Assembly: GCA_016182605.1 (NCBI GenBank)
Contig: JACPGE010000022.1
Coordinates: 1 to 38,741 of the forward strand
DNA from: Candidatus Hydrogenedentota bacterium
GTDB taxonomy: Bacteria; Hydrogenedentota; Hydrogenedentia; Hydrogenedentales; JAEUWI01
Direction of reading: 5' to 3'
Length of the DNA: 38,741 nt
The notes under the pieces are model-generated. The model ran no database searches, had not been told where the DNA came from, and saw only the letters and a program-made list of their open reading frames with translations. Position numbers and translations under genes: made by a program. This document shows, one piece after another, positions 31,280-38,741 of this stretch (position 1 is its first letter; each line of letters opens with the position of its first letter).

Positions 31280-33484
31280 ATGAGCACCAAGACCCTCCTC
31301 TTTCACATCGAAGGGCTCGACTGCCCCAACGAAGTGCGCCAGCTCAAGCGCGCGCTCACCGGCGTCGTTCCCGATGTGGAGTCCGTACGCTTCGACACCC
31401 TCAAGGGCACCATGGCCCTCGAACTCGGGAACGGAGCCTGCACCCAGTTGCGCATTGAAGAAGCTGTCACAAGCACCGGAATGAAAGCGGTCTGTCTCTC
31501 CGGCGGTGCGCCTGCCACCATCCCCAAAACGCACCCGTGGAAGAATCCCCACCTCATCGTTTCCGTTGCCGCCTTTGCACTTGCCGTCGCCGCCGTGGGG
31601 GTCGAATTGCTTGCCAGCTTCTTCCCCATTCCCGAAACTGCCACCGGCGTGCCCTGGCCCGCTGTCGCGCTCTTCGTCGCGGCAACCCTGCTGGGACTGC
31701 GCTTCATCGCCATCAAGGCTTTCTACGCCCTCAAGAATCTCGCCCCTGACATCCATCTCCTCGTCGTTATCGCCGCGCTCGGCGCGCTTCTACTCGGAGA
31801 GTGGTTTGAAGCGGCCGCGGTCTCCTCGCTCTTTGCCTTCTCCCTCTTCCTCGAATCTTGGAGCACAGGCCGCGCACGCCATGCTATCGCGGCGCTTATG
31901 GAGGTCGCCCCAGACACCGCACGCTACCTGAAGAACGGCGCCGAGACCCTCGTGCCCGCTTCGACGATAGTCACCGGCGACCGCCTGCGCGTATTGCCTG
32001 GCGAACGCATTCCCGTGGACGCGCGCGTACTCGCTGGGATCAGTTCCGTGGACGAATCAACCCTCACCGGTGAGAGCCGCCCTGTATCCAAAGCGCCCGG
32101 AGATCCCGTTTACGCCGGCACGCTCAATCAGGAAAGCGCCTTCGAACTCGAAGCCCTTAACGACACCGCCCACTCCAGTCTCGCGCGCATCATGCATCTG
32201 GTGGAAGAGGCCCAGCTCCGCCGCGCGCCCGTCGAACAGTTCGTCGATAGATTCGCCCGCATCTATACCCCGCTCATGATGGCCGTTGCCCTGCTCGCTT
32301 TCTTGGGCCTCCCAATCGCCGCCGCATATACCTGGCCCGAAGCTTTCTACGCCGCCCTCGTCATCCTCCTCATCGCATGCCCCTGCGCCCTCGTCATCTC
32401 TACCCCCGTAAGCATCGTCGCCGGGCTCGCCCGCGCCGCCCGCGAAGGCGTCCTCATCAAGGGCGGCATTCACCTGGAAACCCCCGCCCGCCTCAAGGTC
32501 ATCGCGCTGGACAAGACCGGCACCCTCACCACGGGGCGCATGACGGTGAGCGCCGTCGAGCCCCTCGCAGACTGGACCATGCACGAGCTTCTCGCGCATG
32601 CGGCTTCCGTGGAGGCCCAAAGCACCCACCCCATCGCACAAGCGATCCTTCAGTATGCACACACCCAGGGAGTCGCCGTGGATGCGGTGGAAGCCCACAC
32701 CAATCTCCCCGGCAAAGGTGCGCAGGTTACGCGGGCTGGACACACCGCTTGGGCCGGAAACGTGCGCATGCTCAAGGCCATGCTCGGAGAAGCCGCTGTA
32801 CTCCCCGAAGGCGCACTCGCCGCAGAGGCCCGTGGCAAAACGGTCGTGCTCATCGGCGATGCGAAGGAAGTGATGGGCTTCATCGTCTGCGAAGACGCGC
32901 CGCGCCCGGAAAGCCGCGCAGCCATTGAGGCGCTCCACAATGCCGGTATCGATTCCGTCGTCATGCTCACCGGCGACAACCGCATGACTGCCGACGCCAT
33001 CGCCCTGGCCGTCGGGGCCGACGCCGTCTACGCGGAGTTGCTGCCCGAACACAAAGTGGAGACGGTGCGCGCACTGAAGCAGCAATACGGCTGTATCGCC
33101 ATGGTCGGCGATGGCATCAACGACGCCCCGGCCCTCGCCGCGGCCGACGTCTCCATCGCCATGGGCGCCATGGGCAGCGACGCCGCCCTCGAAACCGCCG
33201 ACATCGCGCTCATGGCCGACGACCTCTCCCGGCTGCCCTGGTTGATTGGCCATTCCCGCAGGACCATGCGCATTATCCGGCAGAACATCGTCATCGCACT
33301 GGGACTGAAAGGCGCGGTTGCAGTGCTTGCCCTCTTTGGGATCGCCACCCTCTGGCTAGCCGTCCTCTCCGATATGGGCGCCTCACTCATCGTCATCGCC
33401 AACGGCCTCCGCCTCCTGCGGACCCCTGCCCCCGCGCCTGCAAAAAAGCCCTGCTGCTGCCCGGAAAACCACGGAACCCCATAG
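31280..33484 (+). CDS. zntA: P1B-2 type Zn/Cd/Pb-exporting ATPase
   Basis: A 734-residue P-type ATPase. It has one N-terminal heavy-metal-associated domain (about residues 5-70) with GLDCPNE, the CadA-type DCxxE variant with a single cysteine. About eight membrane helices follow. Key sites: translocation motif CPC (Cys367-Pro-Cys369), phosphorylation site DKTGT (Asp411), the HP motif in STHPIAQAI, and GDGINDAP (Asp611). Helix 7 has a lysine (LGLKGAVAV) and helix 8 [17 protein letters not shown] with an Asp, the ligand set of zinc/cadmium/lead exporters. The C-terminus ends in a CCC cluster ([11 protein letters not shown]), another possible metal site. It sits 21 bases after the Fur-family gene and is probably co-transcribed, which would couple export with the regulator of uptake. 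Confidence 0.93.
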   Translation: MSTKTLLFHIEGLDCPNEVRQLKRALTGVVPDVESVRFDTLKGTMALELGNGACTQLRIEEAVTSTGMKAVCLSGGAPATIPKTHPWKNPHLIVSVAAFALAVAAVGVELLASFFPIPETATGVPWPAVALFVAATLLGLRFIAIKAFYALKNLAPDIHLLVVIAALGALLLGEWFEAAAVSSLFAFSLFLESWSTGRARHAIAALMEVAPDTARYLKNGAETLVPASTIVTGDRLRVLPGERIPVDARVLAGISSVDESTLTGESRPVSKAPGDPVYAGTLNQESAFELEALNDTAHSSLARIMHLVEEAQLRRAPVEQFVDRFARIYTPLMMAVALLAFLGLPIAAAYTWPEAFYAALVILLIACPCALVISTPVSIVAGLARAAREGVLIKGGIHLETPARLKVIALDKTGTLTTGRMTVSAVEPLADWTMHELLAHAASVEAQSTHPIAQAILQYAHTQGVAVDAVEAHTNLPGKGAQVTRAGHTAWAGNVRMLKAMLGEAAVLPEGALAAEARGKTVVLIGDAKEVMGFIVCEDAPRPESRAAIEALHNAGIDSVVMLTGDNRMTADAIALAVGADAVYAELLPEHKVETVRALKQQYGCIAMVGDGINDAPALAAADVSIAMGAMGSDAALETADIALMADDLSRLPWLIGHSRRTMRIIRQNIVIALGLKGAVAVLALFGIATLWLAVLSDMGASLIVIANGLRLLRTPAPAPAKKPCCCPENHGTP

Positions 33485-33805
33485 TGTGCGCCTGGGGAAA
33501 ATGGGTGTCCAAGCAGTTCCTTCCTCCGCTCCACTGGCGCCATCTCGCCGATTCACCCTTCCCAACTCGAAATATATGTCCTATAGGTCCTATACGACCT
33601 ATAAATCCTATTAATTAATACGCTGATTTATCCATTTCTTCTCGTCTTTTCTCCTCTTCTTTTCAGTGTGTTCCGTGGTCCGCGAAGCACCCTCCTGCCA
33701 CCTCGCACTCCCGGCAATATTCCCTCGCGCAATTCGCCGTCACTTCCTATATAATTCCTCCACACAAAGCCATCCACGCAAGTTCTACGAAGGAGCCCCC
33801 TGCGC
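33485..33805. other. Gene-free gap with AT-rich core
   Basis: No gene is seen between the zinc exporter and the protease. It holds the 9-bp tandem repeat at 33578-33613, an AT-rich stretch to about 33635, and a segment (about 33655-33695) that resembles another non-coding segment at 38570-38606. The protease ribosome site is at 33790-33795. Confidence 0.6.
33578..33613. repeat. Four tandem 9-bp repeats (CCTAT core)
   Basis: Successive 9-mers are GTCCTATAG, GTCCTATAC, GACCTATAA and ATCCTATTA. The CCTAT core is constant and the flanking bases decay from left to right. The unit GTCCTATAG partly overlaps with its own complement, so hairpins are also possible. Function is not known. Confidence 0.7.
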
Positions 33806-35125
33806 ATGCGCCCATTATTGCTGCTCTTGACGCTACTCATGCTAACCATCGCCATAGCACCCCCGGCCAACGCCCAGGATCTCCCCCAGCCCGCTGCCGA
33901 GGCCGCACCCACGGCTGCCGCCACCCCCGCCGCGCCTGAAGGCCCCGTCGAAGTCCCCGCGCCATCCGAGCTCGCCCTCCAGCGCTACCGCTCCGGCAAC
34001 ATCATCTGGGCCATCAACATGGCCCTCGGCTTCCTCATCCCCATTGTCCTGCTCACTACCGGCTGGTCCGCGCGCCTCCAGGCCTTCGCCACCCGCGTGG
34101 GACGCTACTGGTACTTCGCCCTCTGCATTTATTTCGTCGTGCTCGTGCTGGCCCTCACCCTCCTCGAACTGCCCTGGGCCTACTACACGGACTTCGCGCG
34201 CGAACACGCCTATGGACTCTCCAACCAGACCCACGCGAAATGGATCGCCGACACCCTTATCGCCACCGCCCTGCAACTCGTCGTGGGCCTACTCGTCATC
34301 TGGGTCCCCTACCTCCTCCTAAAGAAAAGCCCCGAACGCTGGTGGCTCTACACCGGACTTCTCGCCATCCCCTTCATCTTCTTCGTCATCCTCGTCACTC
34401 CCATCTGGGTCGCGCCCCTCTTCAATACCTTCGGCCCCATGCAAAACAAGAACCTCGAAACCCGGATCCTCGCGCTCGCGGACCGCGCCGGTATCGAGGG
34501 CAGCCGCGTCTACGAAGTGAAAAAAAGCGAAGACACCAAGACCGTCAACGCCTACGTCACCGGATTCATGAACACCAAACGTATAGTCCTCTGGGACACC
34601 ATCCTCCAAAAACTCGACGAAGAAGAACTCCTCTACGTCATGGGCCACGAAATGGGCCACTACATGCTCGGCCACGTCGTCAAGACCGTCTTCGTCATCT
34701 CCGCCACCCTCATGCTCGCCCTCTACCTCTCCCACCGCGCCTCCAAATGGCTCCTGCACCGCTACGGCGGCCGATGGGGCTTCCACAGCCTCGCCGAGAT
34801 CGCCTCCCTCCCCCTCCTCATGCTCCTCCTCCAATGCTTCAGCTTCTTCGGCGACCCCCTGCTCCTCGCCTACAGCCGCCACAACGAACACGAGGCCGAC
34901 CGCTTCGGCCTCGAACTTACCCGCTCCAACCACGCCGCCGCCACCGCCTTCGTCAAGCTTCAGACCGAAAACCTCGGCGTGCCCGACCCCGGCTGGATCT
35001 TCATGGCCTGGCGCGGCAGCCACCCCAGCATCGGCCAGCGCATTCGCTTCATGAACGCCTACAAGCCCTGGGAAACCGGAGAAAAACCCGCCTACGAACA
35101 CCTCTTCCAGGCCGGCGGCAAGTAG
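33806..35125 (+). CDS. M48 family membrane metalloprotease (Ste24/CAAX protease 1-like)
   Basis: A 439-residue protein with AAGGAG 10 bases before the ATG. A signal-like segment (MRPLLLLLTLLMLTIAIAPP) is followed by an Ala/Pro-rich linker of about 35 residues. The rest is a Ste24-type protease: several membrane segments (IIWAINMALGFLIPIVLLTT, ALCIYFVVLVLALTLLELPW), the LPWAYYTDFAREHAYGLSNQ motif, the zinc site HEMGH (His281, Glu282, His285), and SRHNEHEADRFG whose Glu361 is the probable third ligand, ending HPSIGQRIRFMNAYKPW. Homologues cut CAAX-modified proteins in eukaryotes; bacterial ones take part in membrane protein quality control. The codon use is extremely biased to C in the third position. 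A decayed copy of its C-terminus lies 2.9 kb downstream. Confidence 0.92.
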   Translation: MRPLLLLLTLLMLTIAIAPPANAQDLPQPAAEAAPTAAATPAAPEGPVEVPAPSELALQRYRSGNIIWAINMALGFLIPIVLLTTGWSARLQAFATRVGRYWYFALCIYFVVLVLALTLLELPWAYYTDFAREHAYGLSNQTHAKWIADTLIATALQLVVGLLVIWVPYLLLKKSPERWWLYTGLLAIPFIFFVILVTPIWVAPLFNTFGPMQNKNLETRILALADRAGIEGSRVYEVKKSEDTKTVNAYVTGFMNTKRIVLWDTILQKLDEEELLYVMGHEMGHYMLGHVVKTVFVISATLMLALYLSHRASKWLLHRYGGRWGFHSLAEIASLPLLMLLLQCFSFFGDPLLLAYSRHNEHEADRFGLELTRSNHAAATAFVKLQTENLGVPDPGWIFMAWRGSHPSIGQRIRFMNAYKPWETGEKPAYEHLFQAGGK

Positions 35126-35213
35126 CATCCAAACTTGCCAATCCGCCGCTCTTTGCCTCCATGCATACACGCACCGCGGCAAATCGGCAAGCACCGGCAG
35201 AGCCGGGGCGCGC

Positions 35214-35276
35214 GGATTCATACCAAGGCATAACTTGACAACTTTGTTTGGGCGCGTGGCCTTGGTTTATGAATCC
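35214..35276. repeat. Long imperfect inverted repeat ahead of the chemoreceptor
   Basis: GGATTCATACCAAGGC (35214-35229) and GCCTTGGTTTATGAATCC (35259-35276) are complementary over 16 base pairs with two extra bases in the right arm. The 29-base centre contains TTGACA (35235-35240). It lies between the protease stop and the chemoreceptor start, has no T-tract, and could be an operator pair, a hairpin in the leader, or the end of a small inserted element. Confidence 0.6.
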
Positions 35277-35374
35277 AAGGAGGAGCAAGACGCCCATTGC
35301 TTTTGATCCGCGCATGCTTTACACTCTCGTAATGGTGTCTTTTGTGAAAAACCTTTTTTGCGGAGATGGACAAT

Positions 35375-37780
35375 ATGGGTTGGAATAAACTAAGAATGAC
35401 CGCCAAGCTGGCCATTCTCTTCACCATAGCGGGACTCATTCCATGTGCCCTGTTTTCCTTAATTGCCTTCCGGGCGACAAATCAGATGGAACAAGGGAAT
35501 CTGTCCCGCATGGAGGGCTATGCCACCGTCATCGCTGACAAAATAGACCGCAATCTCTTCGAGCGTTACGGCGATGTGCAGGCCTTTTCCAAAAACACCG
35601 TATTGCAGGACCAAAGCCAATGGTATGCGGCAGACACGGCTGAATCCAATGGAATTGTGCGCGTTCTGAATAGTTATATTGACATCTACGATCTCTATTA
35701 CCTGACGATCATGGTCGACCTGGAAGGCAAAGTCATTGCGGTCAATTCCCGGGACAACAACGGCCAACCCATTGACTCGACCGCCCTCTATGGGAAGAAT
35801 TACAGTGCAGCCCCTTGGTTCGTAGCATGCAAGGCCGGCCAGTTCACCCGCGAAATGCCCTTCAGTCTGCCGGAAAACCGGAGCGCTGACGGGACGTTTA
35901 TCGAAGACATCCACATCGACGCGGATGTGAAGAGCGCCTACCCGAAGGACGACGCGCTCACACTGGGATTTTCCGCGCCAATCCATGGCGCGGACGGCGC
36001 GGTCATTGCCTATATGAGCAACCGGGCCAAGTTTGCCCTTGTGGAGGATTTCTTCAAAGGCACCTACAACGAATTGGTGAAATCAGGAAATCCGAGTGCG
36101 GAACTCACCTTGCTCGATGCTACGGGCCGGGTTATTGTGGACTACGATCCATCGCAGCGTGGCGGGGATACGGAGATCGTGCATGACCTGGAAAATGTGC
36201 TGTTGAAACTGAACCTGGCCGAAGGTCAAGTGAAGGCGGCCCAGGAAGCGGTTGCCGGCAAGTCCGGTTCAGGCGTCAGCATGCACAAACGCAAAAAAAT
36301 AGACCAGGCCACCGGCTACACCCACCTGGTTGGCGCCTTGGGTTATCCCGGCATGAACTGGTCGGTGCTGGTGCGAATTGCTCAAGCAGAATTCTCCAGA
36401 GATATCTCCGCTATCAAGCGCAATGTGCTCATCACGGCGCTGGCCTGTCTGCTGGCCGCCCTCCTGCTGGGCGGCCTCTTTGGGCGTTGGATGGCGAAGC
36501 CCCTGCAGCGCACGGCGGCCCTCCTTAAGGATATTGCTTCCGGTGAAGGCGACTTGACCAAGCGCCTGGAGGTGCTGAGCGCCGATGAAGTGGGCGCCGT
36601 GGCCCTGCAATTCAACGCCTTTGTACAAAAACTTTCGGCCATGGTACAGAACATTGCGGGCCAGTCGACCGAACTCGCGGCCGTCTCTGGAAGACTCAGC
36701 AATACCTCCCTCAAACTCACCGCGGCCTCGGAGTCTCTGAATCAAGAAGCCGTGGCGACCCTGGAAAGCGCGGATCGTGCCACCCAGGACATCAACGGCG
36801 CCGCCGCCGGCGTAGAGGAAATGAGCGCTTCATCCGCCGGCGTCTCCTCAGCCGCGGAACAGGTGTCGGCCAGTATTGCCTCCGTATCGGCGACCGTAAG
36901 CAGCGTTTCACAATCCATGACCGCGCTAAGCAACACCGCCGGAGAGACTTCTGCCGCGGTCAGTTCGGTAGCCACCGCCATAGAGCAAATGTCGGCCTCG
37001 ATCAACGAGGTGGCAAAAAGCACGGAACAAGCGCTCCGATCCAGCCAGGAAGCCAATGCCACGGCGGAAAGCACGGCGGGCATAGTCGGCGAGCTGGGGT
37101 CGAGCGCCAAGGAAATTGGCCGCGTGGTGGATCTTATTCAAAGCATTGCCGCACAGACCAACCTGCTCGCCCTGAACGCAACCATCGAAGCCGCATCGGC
37201 CGGAGCGGCCGGGGCAGGCTTCGCCGTGGTGGCCAACGAGGTAAAGCAGTTGGCGAAGCAGACTGCCGGCGCCACCGAGAGTATCCGCGGCCAGGTGACG
37301 TCTATTCAAACCACGATTTCGGAGGCGGTGGCCGCCATACAACAAATACATCTGGTCATTCGCGACCTGACCCAGATCTTCGGGGTGATCGCAAGTGCTA
37401 TCGAGGAACAGAGCGCCACGGTGAACGAGGTGGCGCAAAATGTCTCTGGCGCGGCCCAAGGCACAGACCACATGTGCGCGCGCATGGAACAGACTGCCGG
37501 AGATACCGAGGCCATGAGCCGTTTACTTCAAGAGGCGGCGGCCGGGGTGACCCATATTGCGCAAAGCATTGGCGAACTCGCCACGACCAGCAACGACGTC
37601 GCCGGACGCACCGGACACGCAGCGAGGGAGATGGGCCAGGTTCAAGGCAGCGTGCAACAAGTGGGCGAGGCCGTGAAGGCTTCGCGGGAAGAAGCCGCCC
37701 GCACATCGGAAATGGCCGAATCCTTGGACAAGCTCTCCCGGGAACTCTCCCATTTGGTCGGCCAGTTTCGAACCGAGTAA
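35375..37780 (+). CDS. Methyl-accepting chemotaxis protein with dCache-type sensor
   Basis: An 801-residue chemoreceptor. The ATG at 35375 is chosen over the one at 35366 because the ribosome site GCGGAG is 9 bases from the former and abuts the latter. Membrane segment 1 is at about residues 13-31 ([17 protein letters not shown]), a periplasmic dCache-like sensor follows to about 345 ([53 protein letters not shown]), then segment 2 (about 349-370), a HAMP domain (about 371-425, [20 protein letters not shown]) and a long coiled-coil signalling domain. The tip reads [20 protein letters not shown] at about 590-610, matching the conserved hairpin with small changes. No CheA, CheW, CheR or motility genes are in the window. 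The ligand is unknown. Confidence 0.93.
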   Translation: MGWNKLRMTAKLAILFTIAGLIPCALFSLIAFRATNQMEQGNLSRMEGYATVIADKIDRNLFERYGDVQAFSKNTVLQDQSQWYAADTAESNGIVRVLNSYIDIYDLYYLTIMVDLEGKVIAVNSRDNNGQPIDSTALYGKNYSAAPWFVACKAGQFTREMPFSLPENRSADGTFIEDIHIDADVKSAYPKDDALTLGFSAPIHGADGAVIAYMSNRAKFALVEDFFKGTYNELVKSGNPSAELTLLDATGRVIVDYDPSQRGGDTEIVHDLENVLLKLNLAEGQVKAAQEAVAGKSGSGVSMHKRKKIDQATGYTHLVGALGYPGMNWSVLVRIAQAEFSRDISAIKRNVLITALACLLAALLLGGLFGRWMAKPLQRTAALLKDIASGEGDLTKRLEVLSADEVGAVALQFNAFVQKLSAMVQNIAGQSTELAAVSGRLSNTSLKLTAASESLNQEAVATLESADRATQDINGAAAGVEEMSASSAGVSSAAEQVSASIASVSATVSSVSQSMTALSNTAGETSAAVSSVATAIEQMSASINEVAKSTEQALRSSQEANATAESTAGIVGELGSSAKEIGRVVDLIQSIAAQTNLLALNATIEAASAGAAGAGFAVVANEVKQLAKQTAGATESIRGQVTSIQTTISEAVAAIQQIHLVIRDLTQIFGVIASAIEEQSATVNEVAQNVSGAAQGTDHMCARMEQTAGDTEAMSRLLQEAAAGVTHIAQSIGELATTSNDVAGRTGHAAREMGQVQGSVQQVGEAVKASREEAARTSEMAESLDKLSRELSHLVGQFRTE

Positions 37781-37911
37781 CGGCGGGAGTGGTCTGTGCG
37801 ATTGCTCAAAGGCAGTAACGCGCATCAACACCAAGAGCCATGACCGCCGTTATTTAACGAAGCTTTGGGGTAACCGCGAGCCGCACGCGGCTGCTCGAAG
37901 CGCGGCTGCGT

Positions 37912-38010
37912 TTCCCGGCCACCGCATCCGCTTCATGAACGCCCACAAACCCTGGGATACCGGAGACAAACTCCACTGCGAACACCTCTTCTGGGCCGGT
38001 TCCAACCGAG
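37912..38010 (+). pseudogene. Remnant of an M48 protease C-terminus
   Basis: Translation in one frame gives GHRIRFMNAHKPWDTGDK then LHCEHLFWAGSNRV, which aligns with the last 32 residues of the intact protease upstream (GQRIRFMNAYKPWETGEK, PAYEHLFQAGGK) at roughly two-thirds identity, and the DNA is about 80% identical. Weaker similarity extends left to about 37890 with a small deletion. The rest of the gene is missing and the frame runs on past the expected stop, so it is a decayed fragment. It points to an earlier tandem duplication, or to insertion of the chemoreceptor gene next to a second protease copy. Confidence 0.75.
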
Positions 38011-38490
38011 TACGTGGCGAGGGTGCCCCCACCCTCCTGCTTACCCCGTTCCCACGGCCCTGCGAATGCATACACCTCGCACAGCAATCCCCAATCGACA
38101 CCATCCCCCAAGTTTAGGTCCCTACCGTCCTTTTTGTCCTTGCCCTCGACAAACACCCCACTCCCGACGCCTTACCAGCCCGCGCTATCCCTCGCCGGAT
38201 TTGTCAGCGAAGAGCACATAGGGAAAATTTTAGGAATAGTCAAAAACACAAAAAATGAATCCATAAATTACCCCGTTTCGAATCCTATCCCTCCAGCTCC
38301 TTCCACCCCCCTCCCCATTCGAGTGCATCCGTACTACAACCCGTCAAGTTCTTCGAATCCTTCGAAGAAATTCCTGCGGCCATTGCTGTAAGTTGTTTGA
38401 TTGGCGCGTTTGCAGCAATGAGCAACGCGGAGGCTTTGCGGCTTTGCCTGAATTCCCTCTCTGGGATGATCCAAAGGATGTTCGCGTTCC

Positions 38491-38562
38491 GGGGACAGCC
38501 CCGCGCCGGTGCGAGACGGTGCTGCGGCGTTGAGGAAACGCACACCCGGCGGGGACAGCCCC
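38491..38562. repeat. Pair of GGGGACAGCCCC repeats (REP-like)
   Basis: The 12-mer GGGGACAGCCCC occurs at 38491-38502 and 38551-38562, a 60-base period. Each can form a short GGGG/CCCC hairpin; the second is followed by CTCTTTTTT and could terminate plus-strand transcripts. Similar G/C clamps mark REP elements in other genomes. Confidence 0.5.
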
Positions 38563-38741
38563 CTCTTTTTTGTCTTTTCCCGTGTGCTCCGTGCTACGCA
38601 AAGCGCCCAAAGCTGCCCTTCGTTCGATGAGCGCGGGGATTGCCCATCGAAGCACCCGAACAGCCCCCTTGCACGCACGGGATCGCCCAACAGGAATTTC
38701 CTCAACAGTCAACTCCACTTCCCCAAAGGCCGCTTCTGTTC

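Larger units (their letters stand above)
37781..38741. other. Mostly non-coding right end
   Basis: Apart from the protease remnant below, no gene is supported. Frames here lack ribosome sites and recognisable protein. The stretch holds an AT-rich patch near 38220-38280, two copies of GGGGACAGCCCC exactly 60 bases apart, and a T-rich segment resembling one at 33655-33695. Confidence 0.6.

Noticed and set aside
23639-33484. The zinc region as a mobile island
   Set aside because: No integrase, transposase, tRNA junction or direct repeats flank it, and codon use does not stand out.
33578-33613. Tandem repeats as a CRISPR array
   Set aside because: Units are 9 bp and directly adjacent with no spacers, and no cas genes are present.
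35235-35263. TTGACA as a complete sigma-70 promoter for the chemoreceptor
   Set aside because: No acceptable -10 is found 16-19 bases downstream, and it lies in the loop of an inverted repeat.
38285-38718. Overlapping small minus-strand frames at the right end
   Set aside because: No ribosome site, no family match, and the DNA contains the repeated GGGGACAGCCCC units, so repeat-derived sequence is more likely.

Overview
The window looks like chromosomal DNA from a Gram-negative, PVC-superphylum-like or related deep-branching bacterium, with moderately high GC. The clues are a Tat-exported DUF1501 protein next to a giant PSCyt1/DUF1549/DUF1553 protein (a planctomycete-type pair), a pilin-like protein of the kind abundant in Planctomycetes, Verrucomicrobia, Lentisphaerae and Hydrogenedentes, and an outer-membrane beta-barrel ending in phenylalanine. 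Candidatus Hydrogenedentota is my best guess for the phylum. That is inference from gene content, not a phylogeny.

Layout. 1-81: start of an ISAzo13-like transposase running off the left edge, followed by a nested palindrome. 535-1164: DUF4126 membrane protein. 1272-6538 (minus): two secreted carbohydrate-active-type proteins, a large TIM-barrel hydrolase-like protein followed by a parallel beta-helix protein. 6830-10238 (plus): sugar-phosphate metabolism, a SorE-like zinc dehydrogenase and a class II aldolase-SDR fusion. 10245-13828 (minus): GT2 glycosyltransferase translationally coupled to a membrane-anchored GH42-like protein. 13927-15145: very small membrane proteins (one UPF0057/Pmp3, two unrecognised 33-35 aa peptides) and an SRPBCC protein. 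15279-20375 (minus): DUF1501/PSD1 pair. 20444-23333 (minus): HAD hydrolase and an outer-membrane porin with a structured promoter region.

The most interesting part is 23.6-33.5 kb, which reads as one zinc-homeostasis locus. Reading outward from the divergent promoter near 30.8 kb, one side carries znuA-znuC-znuB, a His/Cys-rich exported protein, a pilin-like protein with a His-rich tail, an ABC ATPase plus FtsX-type permease, a DUF3299 lipocalin-sized exported protein and a bL33 ribosomal protein that has lost three of its four zinc-ribbon cysteines. The other side carries a Fur-family (Zur-like) regulator and a P1B-2 Zn/Cd/Pb exporter. The ATPase-permease-DUF3299 set resembles the Zur-regulated PA4063-PA4066 operon of Pseudomonas aeruginosa and zrgABCDE of Vibrio cholerae, but the usual zinc-binding partner protein appears replaced by a His-tailed pilin. 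Two matching 19-bp operator-like sites (15/19 identical) lie at the zur/znuA promoter and in front of the His/Cys-rich gene.

The right end (33.5-38.7 kb) has an M48/Ste24-type membrane protease, a chemoreceptor with no other chemotaxis genes beside it, a decayed copy of the protease C-terminus after the chemoreceptor, and about 0.7 kb of non-coding DNA with REP-like repeats. No tRNA, rRNA or CRISPR array was recognised.
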